Under the pieces are notes generated by a model. It was not told the DNA's origin. It did no database searches and was given only the letters and a program-made list of their open reading frames with translations. From Holophagales bacterium (lineage in GTDB: Bacteria; Acidobacteriota; Thermoanaerobaculia; UBA5066): a DNA stretch of 64,000 nucleotides. Position numbers and translations under genes: made by a program. Below, piece after piece: positions 27,285 to 36,868 of this stretch. The stretch covers positions 129,331-193,330 of the forward strand of contig JADJVF010000009.1 of NCBI GenBank assembly GCA_016716705.1. The letters are read 5' to 3'. Position 1 is the first letter of the stretch, and every line of letters starts with the position of its first letter.

Positions 27285-27325
27285 TCCCTGTCCCCGCTCG
27301 CGAAACCGGGAGAAGATGCCCCCTC

Positions 27326-28135
27326 ATGACCGCGTTGAGCGCCTACGTCCTGACGTTCAACAGCGAGTCGCACCTCGCGGCGATCCTGCAGAAGCTCGAG
27401 GGAACCGCAGACGAGCTCCTCATCGTGGACAGCGGAAGCACGGACCGGACGCTGGCCATCGCCCGGGAGCACGGCTGCCGCGTCCTTCACCGCACGCTCA
27501 CGGACTTCCGCGAGCAGCGAAACTTCGCCCAGGCGCAGTGCGCGAACGACATGGTGCTCTTCGTCGACTCGGACGAGCTGCCGTCCGACGAGCTCGTGCG
27601 GGCCGTCGCCGCCCTGAAGGAGCGGGGCTTCGGCAAGGACGCCTACGAGGTGCGCCGGGAGTGGTATGTCTTCGGCCGGAAGGTGCACGCCGTCTTCCCC
27701 GTCACCAGTCCCGACTACCCGATTCGCATCCTCGACCGGAGGAAGGTCTCGTTCGACGAGCGAAGCAGGCGCGTCCACGAAACGCCCTTCGGCTTCTCTA
27801 CCCTCGGGAGGATCGAGGCGGCCCTCCATCACCACACGTTCCGCTCGACCGAGGAGCTGGAGCGGAAGCTGGAGCACTACACGGACATCGCAGCCCGGGA
27901 CCTGCAGGAGCGCGGCAGCAGGACGGGCCGCCTGGCGACTCTCGCGAGCCCGCCCGCCGCGTTCGCCAAGTGGTACCTCGTGAAAGGCGGCTGGCGCGAC
28001 GGAGCGCTGGGAGTGACCCTGAGCGCCTACGCCTTCCGGTACACCCGCCTGAAGTACCGCAAGGCGCGACTCGCGAGGGAAGCGGTAGGCCGCGCTGCCG
28101 CCGGGCTCGGTGCCAGGCGTGAAATCGTGTATTAA
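27326..28135 (+). CDS. Family 2 glycosyltransferase, WaaE/KdtX-like
   Basis: 269 residues. A GT-A fold with SAYVLTFNSESHLAAILQKL, IVDSGSTDRTLAIA and the metal-binding DSD in LFVDSDELPSDEL. The C-terminal part (PPAAFAKWYLVKGGWRDGALG) resembles glycosyltransferases that modify lipopolysaccharide inner core. The last eight codons come from a REP-like repeat (28110-28133), so the native C-terminus has been replaced or extended. It converges with hypF and the two stops share one TTAA. Confidence 0.82.
   Translation: MTALSAYVLTFNSESHLAAILQKLEGTADELLIVDSGSTDRTLAIAREHGCRVLHRTLTDFREQRNFAQAQCANDMVLFVDSDELPSDELVRAVAALKERGFGKDAYEVRREWYVFGRKVHAVFPVTSPDYPIRILDRRKVSFDERSRRVHETPFGFSTLGRIEAALHHHTFRSTEELERKLEHYTDIAARDLQERGSRTGRLATLASPPAAFAKWYLVKGGWRDGALGVTLSAYAFRYTRLKYRKARLAREAVGRAAAGLGARREIVY
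28110..28133. repeat. Half-copy of REP-like element
   Basis: 24 bp matching 38710-38733 at 23 positions (GTGCCAGGCGTGAAA, then T for C, CGTGTATT). It lies across the 3' end of the glycosyltransferase gene and just outside hypF. The full palindrome is at 38708-38768. Confidence 0.75.
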
Positions 28136-30557
28136 GAGAGATCGGTTGCCGCTGAGTTCTCTGCGAGAGGGTCGGCGAGCCGCCTTGCGGCGACCATCAC
28201 CTGCCCGAGCGCGATGCCGCCGTCGTTCGGCGGGACGAGGCTGTGGGTCAGGACCTCGAACCCTGCTGCCGTGAGGTGCTCGCGCGATCGCTCGAGGAGA
28301 AAGCGGTTCTGGAAGCAGCCGCCGGAGAGCGCCACGCGGGATGACCCGGCGAAGCGCGCGGCGGAGACGATGCCGGCGACGAGCGCGTTGTGGAAGCGGG
28401 CCGAGCGGAGGGAGACCGCGACGCCGCGGACACTGTCCTCGAGGAGCGCGACTACGAGCGGCCCCCAGTCGAGGATCGCGGGCGCGCCGGCCGTCGCACC
28501 GGGGACGGGCGGGAACGGGTAGGCGCCTCCCTCCGACGGATCCGCCAGCGCCTCGAGGGCCATCGCGGCCTGCCCTTCGAAACCCGCGATCGGGTGCAGC
28601 CCGACGAGCGCCGCGACGGCGTCGAAGAGCCGCCCGCGCTCGTCGTGACGGGGCTGCGCGTGCCGGTGGCGATCATGCGCGCGAGGAGCGCGCGCTCCGC
28701 GGCAGAGAAGGACGCGACGGGGGAGATGTCGTCGCGGTCGAGGGCGGCCTCCCCGAAGAGCTCGAGGAGAAGCGCGAGCGCTGCCCGCCGGGGCTCCTTG
28801 ATTGCCGCGTCGCCGCCGGGAAGCCGGAACGGACGCAGGTGCGCGACGCGGGCGTACCCCGCCGCGTCGCCGAGGAGGAACTCTCCGCCCCAGATCGTGC
28901 CGTCGGTCCCGTAGCCGGTGCCGTCCCAGGTGACGCCGAGGGCCGGGCCTACTGCGCCGTTCTCCGCGAGACACGAGGCGAGGTGGGCGTGGTGGTGCTG
29001 GACGCCGACGAGGCGGAGCCGTCCCTCGCGCGCCGCGGCGAGGATCGCCGGGGGGAGTGGTCCCTCGGACTCGTCTCCCGCCGCCGCGCGGCGAGCCCAG
29101 CGCGTCGAGAGATAGTCGGGGTGGAGGTCGTGAGCGATCGCCACCGGATCGGCCTCCCAGAGGCGGAGGAGGTCGGCGACGACACGCTCGAACGCGCCGA
29201 GCGCCTCTGGCGTCTCGAGGTCGCCTATGTGCTGCGACAGCACGACCTCACTCCCGAAACCGAGGCCGACGACGCTCTTCAGGTGTGCACCGACGGCGAG
29301 GACGGTTGGGAGCGTCGCGGCAACGGGGACCGGGAGCGGCGCAAAGCCGCGGGCGCGGCGGAGGAGCTGGAGCTCGTCGCCGAAGAGCCAGCCGACGCTG
29401 TCGTCCGTGTGCCGTTCGACGGGGCGGTCGTGGACGAGGAAGAGGTCGGCGATGGGACCGAGCCGGGCCACGGCCTCGAGCTCGTCCGTCGCGATCGGTT
29501 CGTCGGAGAGGTTGCCGCTCGTGGCGACGAGCGGCGCGTCGACAGCCGCGAGGAGGAGGTGGTGAAGCGGCGTCGAGGGGAGCATCACGCCGAGGCGCGT
29601 CGATTCGGGGGCGACGTTCGGGGCGACCGGAACGGTGGCGGCCGGGCCGAGGCGCGGGAGGAGGAGGATCGGCGCCTCGGGCGAGAGGAGCCAGCGCTCC
29701 GCCGCTTTCGAAACCTCGCAGAGGGCGCGCGCGGCGGCGACGTCCTTCACCATCAGCGCGAGCGGCTTCTCGCGCCGCACCTTACCGGCGCGCAGGCGCG
29801 CGACGGCGGCGGCGTTCCGGCCGTCGCAGCAGAGGTGGAAGCCGCCGAGCCCCTTCACCGCGACGATCCGCCCCACCAGGAGCGCCGTCGCCGCGGCGAG
29901 GAGCGCCTCGTCATCGCGGGCGATCACCTCGCCGGTGTTGCTCCACAGCGCGAGGCGCGGCCCGCACGCCGGGCACGCGGTCGGCTGGGCGTGGAAGCGC
30001 CGGTCGCGCGGCTCCTCGTACTCGCGGCGGCAGTCGGCGCAGAGCGCGAAGCCGCTCATCGTCGTGTTCGGCCGGTCGTACGGCAACGCGCGGACGATCG
30101 TGAAGCGCGGGCCGCAGTTCGTGCAGTTCAGGAAGGGATAGCGGTACCGGCGGTCGGCCGGGTCGTTCAGCTCGGCGAGGCAGTCGTCGCACGTCGCGAG
30201 GTCGGGAAGGACCGAGACGCTCTTCCGGCCGCCGCCCGTGCTCTTCCTGATCTCGAACGTGCGGAACCCGGCCGGCTCGTGCCAGGAGACGGCAACGCTT
30301 CTCACGACGGCCCGGGGAGGGGCCTCGGCCTCGATCCGGGCGCGGAACGCCTCGAGCTCTCCGGCCGCTCCCTCCACCTCGACCTCCACCCCCCTCACGT
30401 CGTTGAGGACCCAGCCGGCGAGCCCGAGCTCCGTCGCGAGGCGGTAGACGAAGGGACGGAAGCCGACCCCCTGGACGGCGCCGCTCACCTCGACGCGAAG
30501 CCTCCGGACCTCGCTCAGTCTCTCCCTCCGCCGGGCCTCACTCCACGACTCGCACAT
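28132..30557 (-). pseudogene. hypF: Carbamoyltransferase HypF, one frameshift
   Basis: HypF makes the CN ligands of NiFe hydrogenases from carbamoyl phosphate. Domains: acylphosphatase (VSGAVQGVGFRPFVYRLA), two C4 zinc fingers (CDDCLAEL ... CTNCGPRF, CADCRREY ... CPACGPRL), YrdC-like (VKGLGGFHLCCDG) and Kae1-like (QHHHAHLASCLAENG). The frame breaks near 28631-28636, where SAGRLFDAV reads SAGGSST. One missing base restores the C-terminal 165 residues, which end RLADPLAENSAATDLS. Without the break the length (about 808 aa) is normal. A sequencing error and a recent lesion are both possible. The start overlaps the selB 3' end by 20 bp. Confidence 0.85.
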
Positions 30558-32448
30558 CTCCGACGCGCCGCGTCCGGCGCCTGCGATCGAGGTACTCGAG
30601 GAGGGGGATGAGGTACTTCCTCGAGAGGCCGAGGAGGTCGCGGAAGTCCCCCACGCTCATCGTCTCGCCCTTCCGCGTGGCGACCTTCGCGTCCACCTCC
30701 GCGAGGACGGCCGCGTGGGCGATGATCTCGGGGGAAAGGCGGACGAGCGCCCCGGTCTTGAGCAGATGCTGGACGAGGCCGGCGACGACCTGCGGCTTCG
30801 TCCCGAGCGCCTTGGCCAGGTCGAGGTTCCGGGGCGCCTCGAACCCCGCTTCGCGCCACGCCTCTTCGATCCGCTGCGCGAAACCTCCCGCCTCGTCGGC
30901 CACCCCCGAGGCCGCCGAGCCGGCCGGCCCCGCCTGGTCGCCCGAGACGACGAGCCTCTTCGCTGCGGCCAGCATCGCGAGCCACGCCTCGCCCGTCGCT
31001 TCCGGCAGCTCCCGGGCGATCTTCCCGAGGAGCTCGCGGCGCCCCGCGAAGAGCGTCGGGACGCCCGCCTTCCGCCGCTCGGCGAAGAACGCGTCGGCGC
31101 GCGTGATCATCTCGACCGAGGCCGCCGCGGCGACGGCGAGGGTCGGGGAAAGCCGCATCGCCGAGCCGGCGGCGGCGAGGGCGTCGACGTGGGCGGCGGC
31201 GGCCTCGACGTGAATCCCGAGGCGCTGCGCGAGGGCCTGGACCTCGAGGCCCGCGGGGCCCGCCTCGGAGAGGAAGAGAGCGGCGACCGCGCGCTCGTCG
31301 TCACCGCGAAGGACGGCGACGGAGGTGGCGCGCAGCGGCGCGCGACGGCGGACGCGCGGGCGCGCGGTGTCGAGGACCCGTCCTCCGCCGATCGTCTCCT
31401 GCGGCGACGGGCGCCGGAGGACGAAGCGGTCTCCCCGGCGCGCGGCGACCGGCTCGCGGCAGGAGAGCTGCGCCACGGCCCGGCTTCCCTGTTCCATCGT
31501 CCCGGGCGCGGTGTCCCCCTCCGCGACGAGGTGGAGCTTCGCCGGGACGTCGGCCGTCCCGGTGTGGAAGCGGACGGCGAGTCCGTCTTCGAACGGGGCC
31601 TCGAGACCGCCGAGGGAGGTCAGGTCGACGGTCAGGAGCGTCGCCGGCTCGAGGCTCCCGGGCGCGACGAGGCACATTCCGCGCGCGAGGTCCGCCGTCT
31701 CGATCCCCGCGAGGTTCAGGCTCGTTCTCTCGCCCGCCTCGGCGACGGGCCGCTCCTCCCCGTGGACTTCGACTCGCCGCACGCGCAGCTCGCGCCCCTC
31801 GGGAAGGAGAAGGAGCCGATCCTCCGGTCTCACGCGGCCCGAGTCGAGCGTCCCGGTGACGACCGGCCCGAAGCCCTTCATCGAAAAGGCACGGTCGACC
31901 CAGAGGCGCGCCGGCCGCGCGGCGGGGTCGCGGAGCACGGCCCCTGCCGCCGCGGCCGAGAGTGCGGCTTTCAGGCCGGCGAGGCCGAGGCCGGTCACCG
32001 CCGAAACGGCGACGAGAGGCGCGTCCTCGAGGAACGTCTCGCTGACCAGCTCGCGCATCTCGGCCTCGACGACGGCCCCGGTCTCCTCGTCCACGAGGTC
32101 GGCCTTCGTCCGGACGAGGACGCCGCACTTCACGTCGAGGAGCGTGAGGATGGCGAGGTGCTCGCGCGTCTGCGGCATGACCGAGTCGTCGGAGGCGACG
32201 ACGAGGAGCGCGACGTCGATGCCCGCCGCGCCGGCGACCATCGTCCTCACGAACTTCTCGTGCCCCGGGACGTCGACGAAGGAGAAGACCGTCCCGCCCC
32301 ACTCCGCGTGGGCGAAGCCGAGGTCGATCGTGATCCCGCGCGCCTTCTCCTCCGGGAGCCGGTCGGGGTCGGTTCCGGTCAGCGCCTTCACGAGCGCGCT
32401 CTTGCCGTGGTCGATGTGTCCTGCGGTGCCGACGAGAACGCGCGCCAT
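30538..32448 (-). CDS. selB: Selenocysteine-specific elongation factor SelB
   Basis: 636 residues. G motifs are visible: GTAGHIDHGKS (P-loop), EEKARGITIDLGFA (switch), DVPGHEKFVRTM and RTKADLVD. Two EF-Tu-like barrels follow (about 175-340), then C-terminal winged helices (about 400-636) that bind the SECIS hairpin. It delivers Sec-tRNA to UGA codons, so the organism makes selenoproteins. selA, selD and tRNA-Sec are not in the window. GATACT lies six bases upstream of the ATG (minus strand), fitting a leaderless start. It is probably cotranscribed with hypF. Confidence 0.94.
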   Translation of the reverse strand: MARVLVGTAGHIDHGKSALVKALTGTDPDRLPEEKARGITIDLGFAHAEWGGTVFSFVDVPGHEKFVRTMVAGAAGIDVALLVVASDDSVMPQTREHLAILTLLDVKCGVLVRTKADLVDEETGAVVEAEMRELVSETFLEDAPLVAVSAVTGLGLAGLKAALSAAAAGAVLRDPAARPARLWVDRAFSMKGFGPVVTGTLDSGRVRPEDRLLLLPEGRELRVRRVEVHGEERPVAEAGERTSLNLAGIETADLARGMCLVAPGSLEPATLLTVDLTSLGGLEAPFEDGLAVRFHTGTADVPAKLHLVAEGDTAPGTMEQGSRAVAQLSCREPVAARRGDRFVLRRPSPQETIGGGRVLDTARPRVRRRAPLRATSVAVLRGDDERAVAALFLSEAGPAGLEVQALAQRLGIHVEAAAAHVDALAAAGSAMRLSPTLAVAAAASVEMITRADAFFAERRKAGVPTLFAGRRELLGKIARELPEATGEAWLAMLAAAKRLVVSGDQAGPAGSAASGVADEAGGFAQRIEEAWREAGFEAPRNLDLAKALGTKPQVVAGLVQHLLKTGALVRLSPEIIAHAAVLAEVDAKVATRKGETMSVGDFRDLLGLSRKYLIPLLEYLDRRRRTRRVGDVRVVE

Positions 32449-32495
32449 GCCCGGAGTATCCGGGATCGCGGCCCGGGTGGCATCATTCGCCGTTC

Positions 32496-33212
32496 ATGAG
32501 GACGACGACGACCCGGCCGATGTCGGCCGAAGAGCGGACCGCGCTCGAAGGCCACCTGAATCCCGGTCCCGCCGGGACGCCCGGTCGTCTCATGGGCCTG
32601 TTCATGGGCGTACCGATCGGCTTCACGGCCCTCGTCGTCCTGAACCTCTCTCTCCCGGGGCCGCCCTTCCTCCGCGTCCTCCTCGCCGTCGCGGTCGGCG
32701 CCGGGGCGGCCTGGCTCTTCGGCCGGTGGATGGCAGCGAGGCACAGGGAGATGTTCCGGCCCGCTCCCCAGGTCGAGGACGTCCTCCGAAAGGACCTCGC
32801 CGACGGGCGGGTCGTCGTCAGGCGCTACGAGGCCGAGGCGGTCGTGAAGGTGGCCGCGGACCGGTCCCGCTTCGTCTCCGCGACCTACTTCGTGAAGCTC
32901 GCGGACGGCTCCGTCGCCCTCCTCGTCGGGCCGCACCTCGAGGAGGCCGAGTTCAGGGGAGAGTTCCCCTCCACCGCCTTCGAGATCGCCTCCGGCGAAG
33001 CGAGCCACTACGTCCTCTCGGTGAAGAAGACGGGCGACAGGCTCGCTCCCGTGAAGACCCGCGCGCCGCTTTCCGACGCGGAGTGGGAGGAGATCGGGGA
33101 CGACGACGACGAGGGGGTCCCGCTCGGCTGGGCCGAGATCGTCGAGCGGGCGGCCCGCAATCCCCTCACGCCTGCGCAAGGCCCTTCCGAAGACCCGATC
33201 CGGCCGAAATAG
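32496..33212 (+). CDS. Hypothetical membrane protein
   Basis: 238 residues, not recognised. Two hydrophobic helices near the N-terminus (about 30-80) are followed by a soluble beta-rich domain (about 95-190: DGRVVVRRYEAEAVVKVAADRSRFVSATYFVKLADGSVALLVGP) and an acidic stretch (IGDDDDEGVP). It converges with the FAD dehydrogenase with 6 bp between stops and is divergent from selB with 47 bp between starts. No function can be assigned. Confidence 0.6.
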   Translation: MRTTTTRPMSAEERTALEGHLNPGPAGTPGRLMGLFMGVPIGFTALVVLNLSLPGPPFLRVLLAVAVGAGAAWLFGRWMAARHREMFRPAPQVEDVLRKDLADGRVVVRRYEAEAVVKVAADRSRFVSATYFVKLADGSVALLVGPHLEEAEFRGEFPSTAFEIASGEASHYVLSVKKTGDRLAPVKTRAPLSDAEWEEIGDDDDEGVPLGWAEIVERAARNPLTPAQGPSEDPIRPK

Positions 33213-33218
33213 TCCGCT

Positions 33219-34865
33219 TCAGTACTCCGGGCCCGAGACCCGCCGCGCGTCGGAGGGCGGCGGCGCCTCCCCGGCGAGCCGGGCCCTCACCGCGCGCGCC
33301 ACGCGAAGGCCGTCGAGGGAAGCCGAGACGATTCCCCCCGCGAAGCCCGCGCCCTCTCCCGCGGGGAAGAGACCCGGCAGAGAGGGCGACTCGCACGCCT
33401 CGTTCCGCTCGATCCGGATCGGCGACGACGTCCGCGACTCGGGAGCCACGAGTACGGCCTCTTCCGAAACGAAACCGCGCATCTTCCCGTCGAAGAAGCG
33501 GAGCGCCTCGGCGAGGGCCGCGAGGTACGGCGCGGGGTAGACGGCGTCGAGACGGCTCGGGACGCAGGCGGGCGTGTAGGTCCCCCGCGGGAGCGGGCGC
33601 GGCGCGCGACCCGAGAGGAAGTCCGTGACGCGGATCGCCGGGGCCGCGTACGTCCCGCCGCCCGCCGCGAAGGCGGCCCGCTCGACGCGCCGCTGGAACG
33701 CGACGCCGCGGAGGACCTCCGGACCCTCCTCCGCCGCGAAGTCGGCGGGGTGCGTCTGGACGACGAGCCCTGCGTTCGCGAAGCCTGACGCGCGCTTGTA
33801 GCGCGACATCCCGTTCGTCACCACGCCGCCGGCCTCCGACGAGCAGGCGATCACCTCGCCGCCGGGGCACATGCAGAACGTGTAGACGCCTCGCCCTCCC
33901 GAGGTCTGCGCGGTCATCTTGTAGTCGGCCGGCATCACGCCGCACGACGAGGCGACGCGCCCGTACTGGATGAGGTCGACCTCGTCCTGCGGGTGCTCGA
34001 TCCGCACCCCCATCGCGAACGCCTTCGCCGACATCGCGACGCCCCGCGCGAGAAGCCTCTCGACGGTGTCCCTCGCGGAGTGGCCGAGGGCGAAGATCGC
34101 CGCGTCGCACGGCACCTCTTCGCCGCCCTCGAGCAGGAGACCGCGAAGCGGCCCCTCCTCGCCGTCGCGAAGCACGTCGGCGACCTTCGCCCGGTAGCGC
34201 AGCTCGGCGCCGTGGTCGAGGAGGTGCCTCCGGATGTTGCGCAGGACGACGACGAGCCGGTCGGTCCCGATGTGCGGCTTGCCGTCGTAGAGGATCGTGT
34301 CGGGGGCGCCGAAGCGGTGGAGCGTCTCGAGGACGACGGCGATCTTGTCGTGCCGCTTGCCGCACGTCAGCTTGCCGTCGCTGAACGTCCCCGCGCCCCC
34401 CTCGCCGAACTGGACGTTCGAGTCGGGGTCGAAATCGCCCGATTTCCAGAAGCGCATCACCTTCCGGTAGCGCTCCTCGGCCGCGTCTCCCCGCTCGAGG
34501 ACGACGAGGGAGACCCCCGCGTCGGCCAGGGCGAGCGCCGCGAAGAGGCCGGCCGGGCCGGTGCCGACGACCGCGACGCGCGCCTTTCGCTCGAGAGGAG
34601 GAAGGAGGAGCTCGGCGGCGCGGGGCGGCGGCGCGAGCTCCAGCGTGAGCGGTGGCTCGGGCAGGCCCTCCGCCGGAACGGGAATCGTCAGCTCGACGGC
34701 GTATTCGTAGACGAGGTCGGGCCTCTTCCGGGCGTCGAGCGACCGGCGGACGACCGCCAGCTCCGAGATCGCGTCGGGCGAAAGGCCGAGGAGGCGGGCG
34801 ACGAGGGCCTCGTCCGGCGCCTTCGGGGCGCGGACCCTCACCCCCGAAAGGCGGTAGCGCGGCAC
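33219..34865 (-). CDS. FAD-dependent dehydrogenase (COG2509-type)
   Basis: 548 residues from GTG 34865. A 90-residue N-domain precedes the Rossmann FAD site (VAVVGTGPAGLFAALALADAGVSLVVLERG). Later marks are SNVQFGEGGAGTFSDGKLT, ALGHSARDT, TFCMCPGGEVIACSSEAGGVVTNGMS and the closing GLFPAGEGAGFAGGIVSA. These define an uncharacterised flavoprotein family near BaiN/HI0933 types. The substrate is unknown. Minus-strand TAGAAT lies seven bases upstream of the GTG. Confidence 0.85.
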   Translation of the reverse strand: MPRYRLSGVRVRAPKAPDEALVARLLGLSPDAISELAVVRRSLDARKRPDLVYEYAVELTIPVPAEGLPEPPLTLELAPPPRAAELLLPPLERKARVAVVGTGPAGLFAALALADAGVSLVVLERGDAAEERYRKVMRFWKSGDFDPDSNVQFGEGGAGTFSDGKLTCGKRHDKIAVVLETLHRFGAPDTILYDGKPHIGTDRLVVVLRNIRRHLLDHGAELRYRAKVADVLRDGEEGPLRGLLLEGGEEVPCDAAIFALGHSARDTVERLLARGVAMSAKAFAMGVRIEHPQDEVDLIQYGRVASSCGVMPADYKMTAQTSGGRGVYTFCMCPGGEVIACSSEAGGVVTNGMSRYKRASGFANAGLVVQTHPADFAAEEGPEVLRGVAFQRRVERAAFAAGGGTYAAPAIRVTDFLSGRAPRPLPRGTYTPACVPSRLDAVYPAPYLAALAEALRFFDGKMRGFVSEEAVLVAPESRTSSPIRIERNEACESPSLPGLFPAGEGAGFAGGIVSASLDGLRVARAVRARLAGEAPPPSDARRVSGPEY

Positions 34866-34871
34866 AGTGGG

Positions 34872-34878
34872 TATTCTA
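34872..34878. promoter_or_regulatory. Shared symmetrical -10 for divergent genes
   Basis: Only 18 bp separate the starts of the FAD dehydrogenase (minus, 34865) and the CYTH gene (plus, 34884). The heptamer TATTCTA reads TATTCT on the plus strand (six bases before ATG) and TAGAAT on the minus strand (seven bases before GTG). Both transcripts would be leaderless and use the same few base pairs as -10. Confidence 0.55.
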
Positions 34879-34883
34879 GGGAG

Positions 34884-35450
34884 ATGTCGGACGGCCCACT
34901 GGAAACCGAAGTGAAGTTCCGGGTCGAACGGCGCGAAGCTCTCGAGGAGCGTCTCCGCGAGCTCGGCGCCACCCACGAAGAGGTCGAGAACGAGCTGAAC
35001 CTCCTCCTCGACGACGACGAGATGTCCCTGCGCGTCAGCGGCCGGGCGCTGAGGGTCCGGACGGTGGACGGCCTCGGCCTCCTCACGTTCAAGGGGCCGG
35101 CGTCGTTCGAAGGGGGCATCAAGTCGCGGCTCGAGCTGGAGAGCTGCGTCGACGACCCGGGCGCCGTCCTCGCCCTCCTCGACGCCCTCGGCTACCGGCC
35201 GCGCTTCCGCTACGAGAAGCGGCGGACGACGTGGCGCTTCGACGACCCCGCGCGGCCGCTCGTCGTCCTCGACGAGACGCCCCTCGGCCTCTTCGCCGAG
35301 ATCGAGGGGGGCACCGACGCCATCCTCGCCCTGGCGGAAGAGCTGGGCGTCGCCGAGAGCGACTTCCTGCATTCCTCCTACTGGGGCCTCTGGCAGGCGG
35401 CCCGCGAAGTCGACCCCGGCCTTCCCCACGACATGCTCTTCCCGCGATGA
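34884..35450 (+). CDS. CYTH domain (class IV adenylate cyclase/thiamine-triphosphatase-like) protein
   Basis: 188 residues. The CYTH signature ExExK is at the start (ETEVKF). Alternating charged strands of the tunnel fold follow (SLRVSGRALRVRTVDGLGLLTFKGP, FRYEKRRTTWRF, DETPLGLFAEIEG). Family members bind triphosphorylated substrates: ATP (CyaB), ThTP or inorganic triphosphate. Genomic context does not choose among these. The stop overlaps the next start (ATGA). Confidence 0.88.
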   Translation: MSDGPLETEVKFRVERREALEERLRELGATHEEVENELNLLLDDDEMSLRVSGRALRVRTVDGLGLLTFKGPASFEGGIKSRLELESCVDDPGAVLALLDALGYRPRFRYEKRRTTWRFDDPARPLVVLDETPLGLFAEIEGGTDAILALAEELGVAESDFLHSSYWGLWQAAREVDPGLPHDMLFPR

Positions 35451-36175
35451 AGGCGCTCGTCCCGGCGGCGGGCTTCGGCACGCGCTTCCGCCCCGCCACA
35501 CTGACGACGCCCAAGCCGCTCCTCCCGATCCTGGGCGTCCCGATCCTCGTCCGCCTCTTCCGCCACCTGCGCTCCGAAGGGGTGACGTCGGCCGTCGTGA
35601 ACGCCCACCATCTCGCCGAGACGCTGATGTCGGCCGTCGGCGCCTCGTGCGAGGGGATTCCCGTTGCCTGGTCGCCGGAGGACCCGATTCTCGGAACGGC
35701 CGGAGCGATTCGCCGGGCGGCCGAGCGGGGCCTTCTCGGCGACGAGCCGTTTCTCGTCGTCAACGGCGACCTCTTCACGACGCTTCCGTTCGCCCCGCTG
35801 CGCGCGGCATTCGACTCGCCCGGCGTCGTCTCGGCCCTCGGCGTCCTTCCCCACGCGGTGCCGGGGGAGACCGCGCTCTGGGGCGACGCGGCGGGCCGCC
35901 TCGTCTCGCTCGGGAACGAGCGCCCCTTCCCGGACGCGACCGGCCCGTGGCTCTTCACCGGCCTCCAGCTCGCCGCGCCCGCGCTCGTCGGCCGGATCCC
36001 GCCCGGCGTCTCGGAGCTCGCGCGCGACGTCCTCCGCCCGTCGACGGAGAAACGGGACGGCGCCTTCGCGCTCGTCCCGTACCGCGTCCCCGAAGACGGT
36101 CTCTGGTTCGACCTCGGCTCGCCGGCGAGGCTCGCGGCGGCCGAGGCGGCGATCGCCGCCGCGGGCCTCGCCTAG
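35447..36175 (+). CDS. Sugar-1-phosphate nucleotidyltransferase (MurU/RfbA-like)
   Basis: 242 residues. The nucleotide loop is PAAGFGTRFRPATLTTPKPLLPILG. LVVNGDLFT carries the metal-binding Asp, and VPEDGLWFDLGSPARL closes the protein. The length fits a single-domain transferase such as MurNAc-1-P uridylyltransferase or mannose-1-P guanylyltransferase. It is translationally coupled to the CYTH gene. Confidence 0.85.
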   Translation: MKALVPAAGFGTRFRPATLTTPKPLLPILGVPILVRLFRHLRSEGVTSAVVNAHHLAETLMSAVGASCEGIPVAWSPEDPILGTAGAIRRAAERGLLGDEPFLVVNGDLFTTLPFAPLRAAFDSPGVVSALGVLPHAVPGETALWGDAAGRLVSLGNERPFPDATGPWLFTGLQLAAPALVGRIPPGVSELARDVLRPSTEKRDGAFALVPYRVPEDGLWFDLGSPARLAAAEAAIAAAGLA

Positions 36176-36187
36176 AGCCGTTCAGCC

Positions 36188-36823
36188 TCACCAGGTGCGA
36201 ATCCAGGTGCGGCGCGAGGCGACCCACTCGTAGATCCCGATCGTCGCGCTCCCCGGCGTGAGGCGGACGAGCGCCTGCCGGTCTCGTCCGTCGCCGAGCC
36301 AGACCGAACCCGGCGAGCAGTCTCCGACGGGCGAGAAGCTCGCGATGTCGGAACGGCCGAAGCGGATCGGGTCCGAGAGGTCGCCGACCGGGTTTCCCTT
36401 CGGGTCCCGCGCGAGAAACCCGGGAATGAAGGCGACGGTCACCATCGGCCACCGGCTCTTCACCGAGACGGGGCCGAAGACGAGCGGGTCGACGCCGCTG
36501 TCGATGTCGTCGTTGCGCACGCCGTCGCCGTCCCCGTCGTCGTGGATCTCGAGCCGCAGGTCGCCGTCCCTCGCGATCCACTTCACGCCGGAGTAGGCGT
36601 TCCGGAAGAGCGCCCGGCTCCGCGCCTGCGAGAAGACCGAGGCGATCTCGTGCGAGGCGGCCCGCAGGGAGGTCATCCCCGCGAACGCATGGACGGCCGC
36701 GGAGGTGAGGCCGGCGGTGAGCGAGAGGATCGCGAGCGTCGTCAGGAGCTCGAGGAGGGTGATCCCGCGGGCGGGCGGGTGCGAGCGGAGCACGTCGTCA
36801 CCTGTCGTCGGTATGCGTCGCAA
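36188..36823 (-). CDS. Type IV pseudopilin, GspH/FimT-like
   Basis: 211 residues. It has the prepilin peptidase site and hydrophobic helix (RGITLLELLTTLAILSLTAGLTSAAV), though the fifth mature residue context is ITLLE. The globular part contains Asp-rich DDGDGDGVRNDDIDSG, which may bind calcium. It is an orphan minor pilin, next to comEA, so a link to DNA uptake is plausible. It converges with the nucleotidyltransferase (12 bp). Confidence 0.85.
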   Translation of the reverse strand: MRRIPTTGDDVLRSHPPARGITLLELLTTLAILSLTAGLTSAAVHAFAGMTSLRAASHEIASVFSQARSRALFRNAYSGVKWIARDGDLRLEIHDDGDGDGVRNDDIDSGVDPLVFGPVSVKSRWPMVTVAFIPGFLARDPKGNPVGDLSDPIRFGRSDIASFSPVGDCSPGSVWLGDGRDRQALVRLTPGSATIGIYEWVASRRTWIRTW

Positions 36824-36868
36824 AGCGGGCGCGGGCCGGGAGGTCGCCCCCCCGGCCCGCGCGGCGTC

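Noticed and set aside
28452..28640. Possible selenocysteine or programmed recoding in hypF because selB is adjacent
   Set aside because: The break is a change of frame and not an in-frame TGA, and no SECIS-like hairpin follows. A one-base error or deletion explains it.
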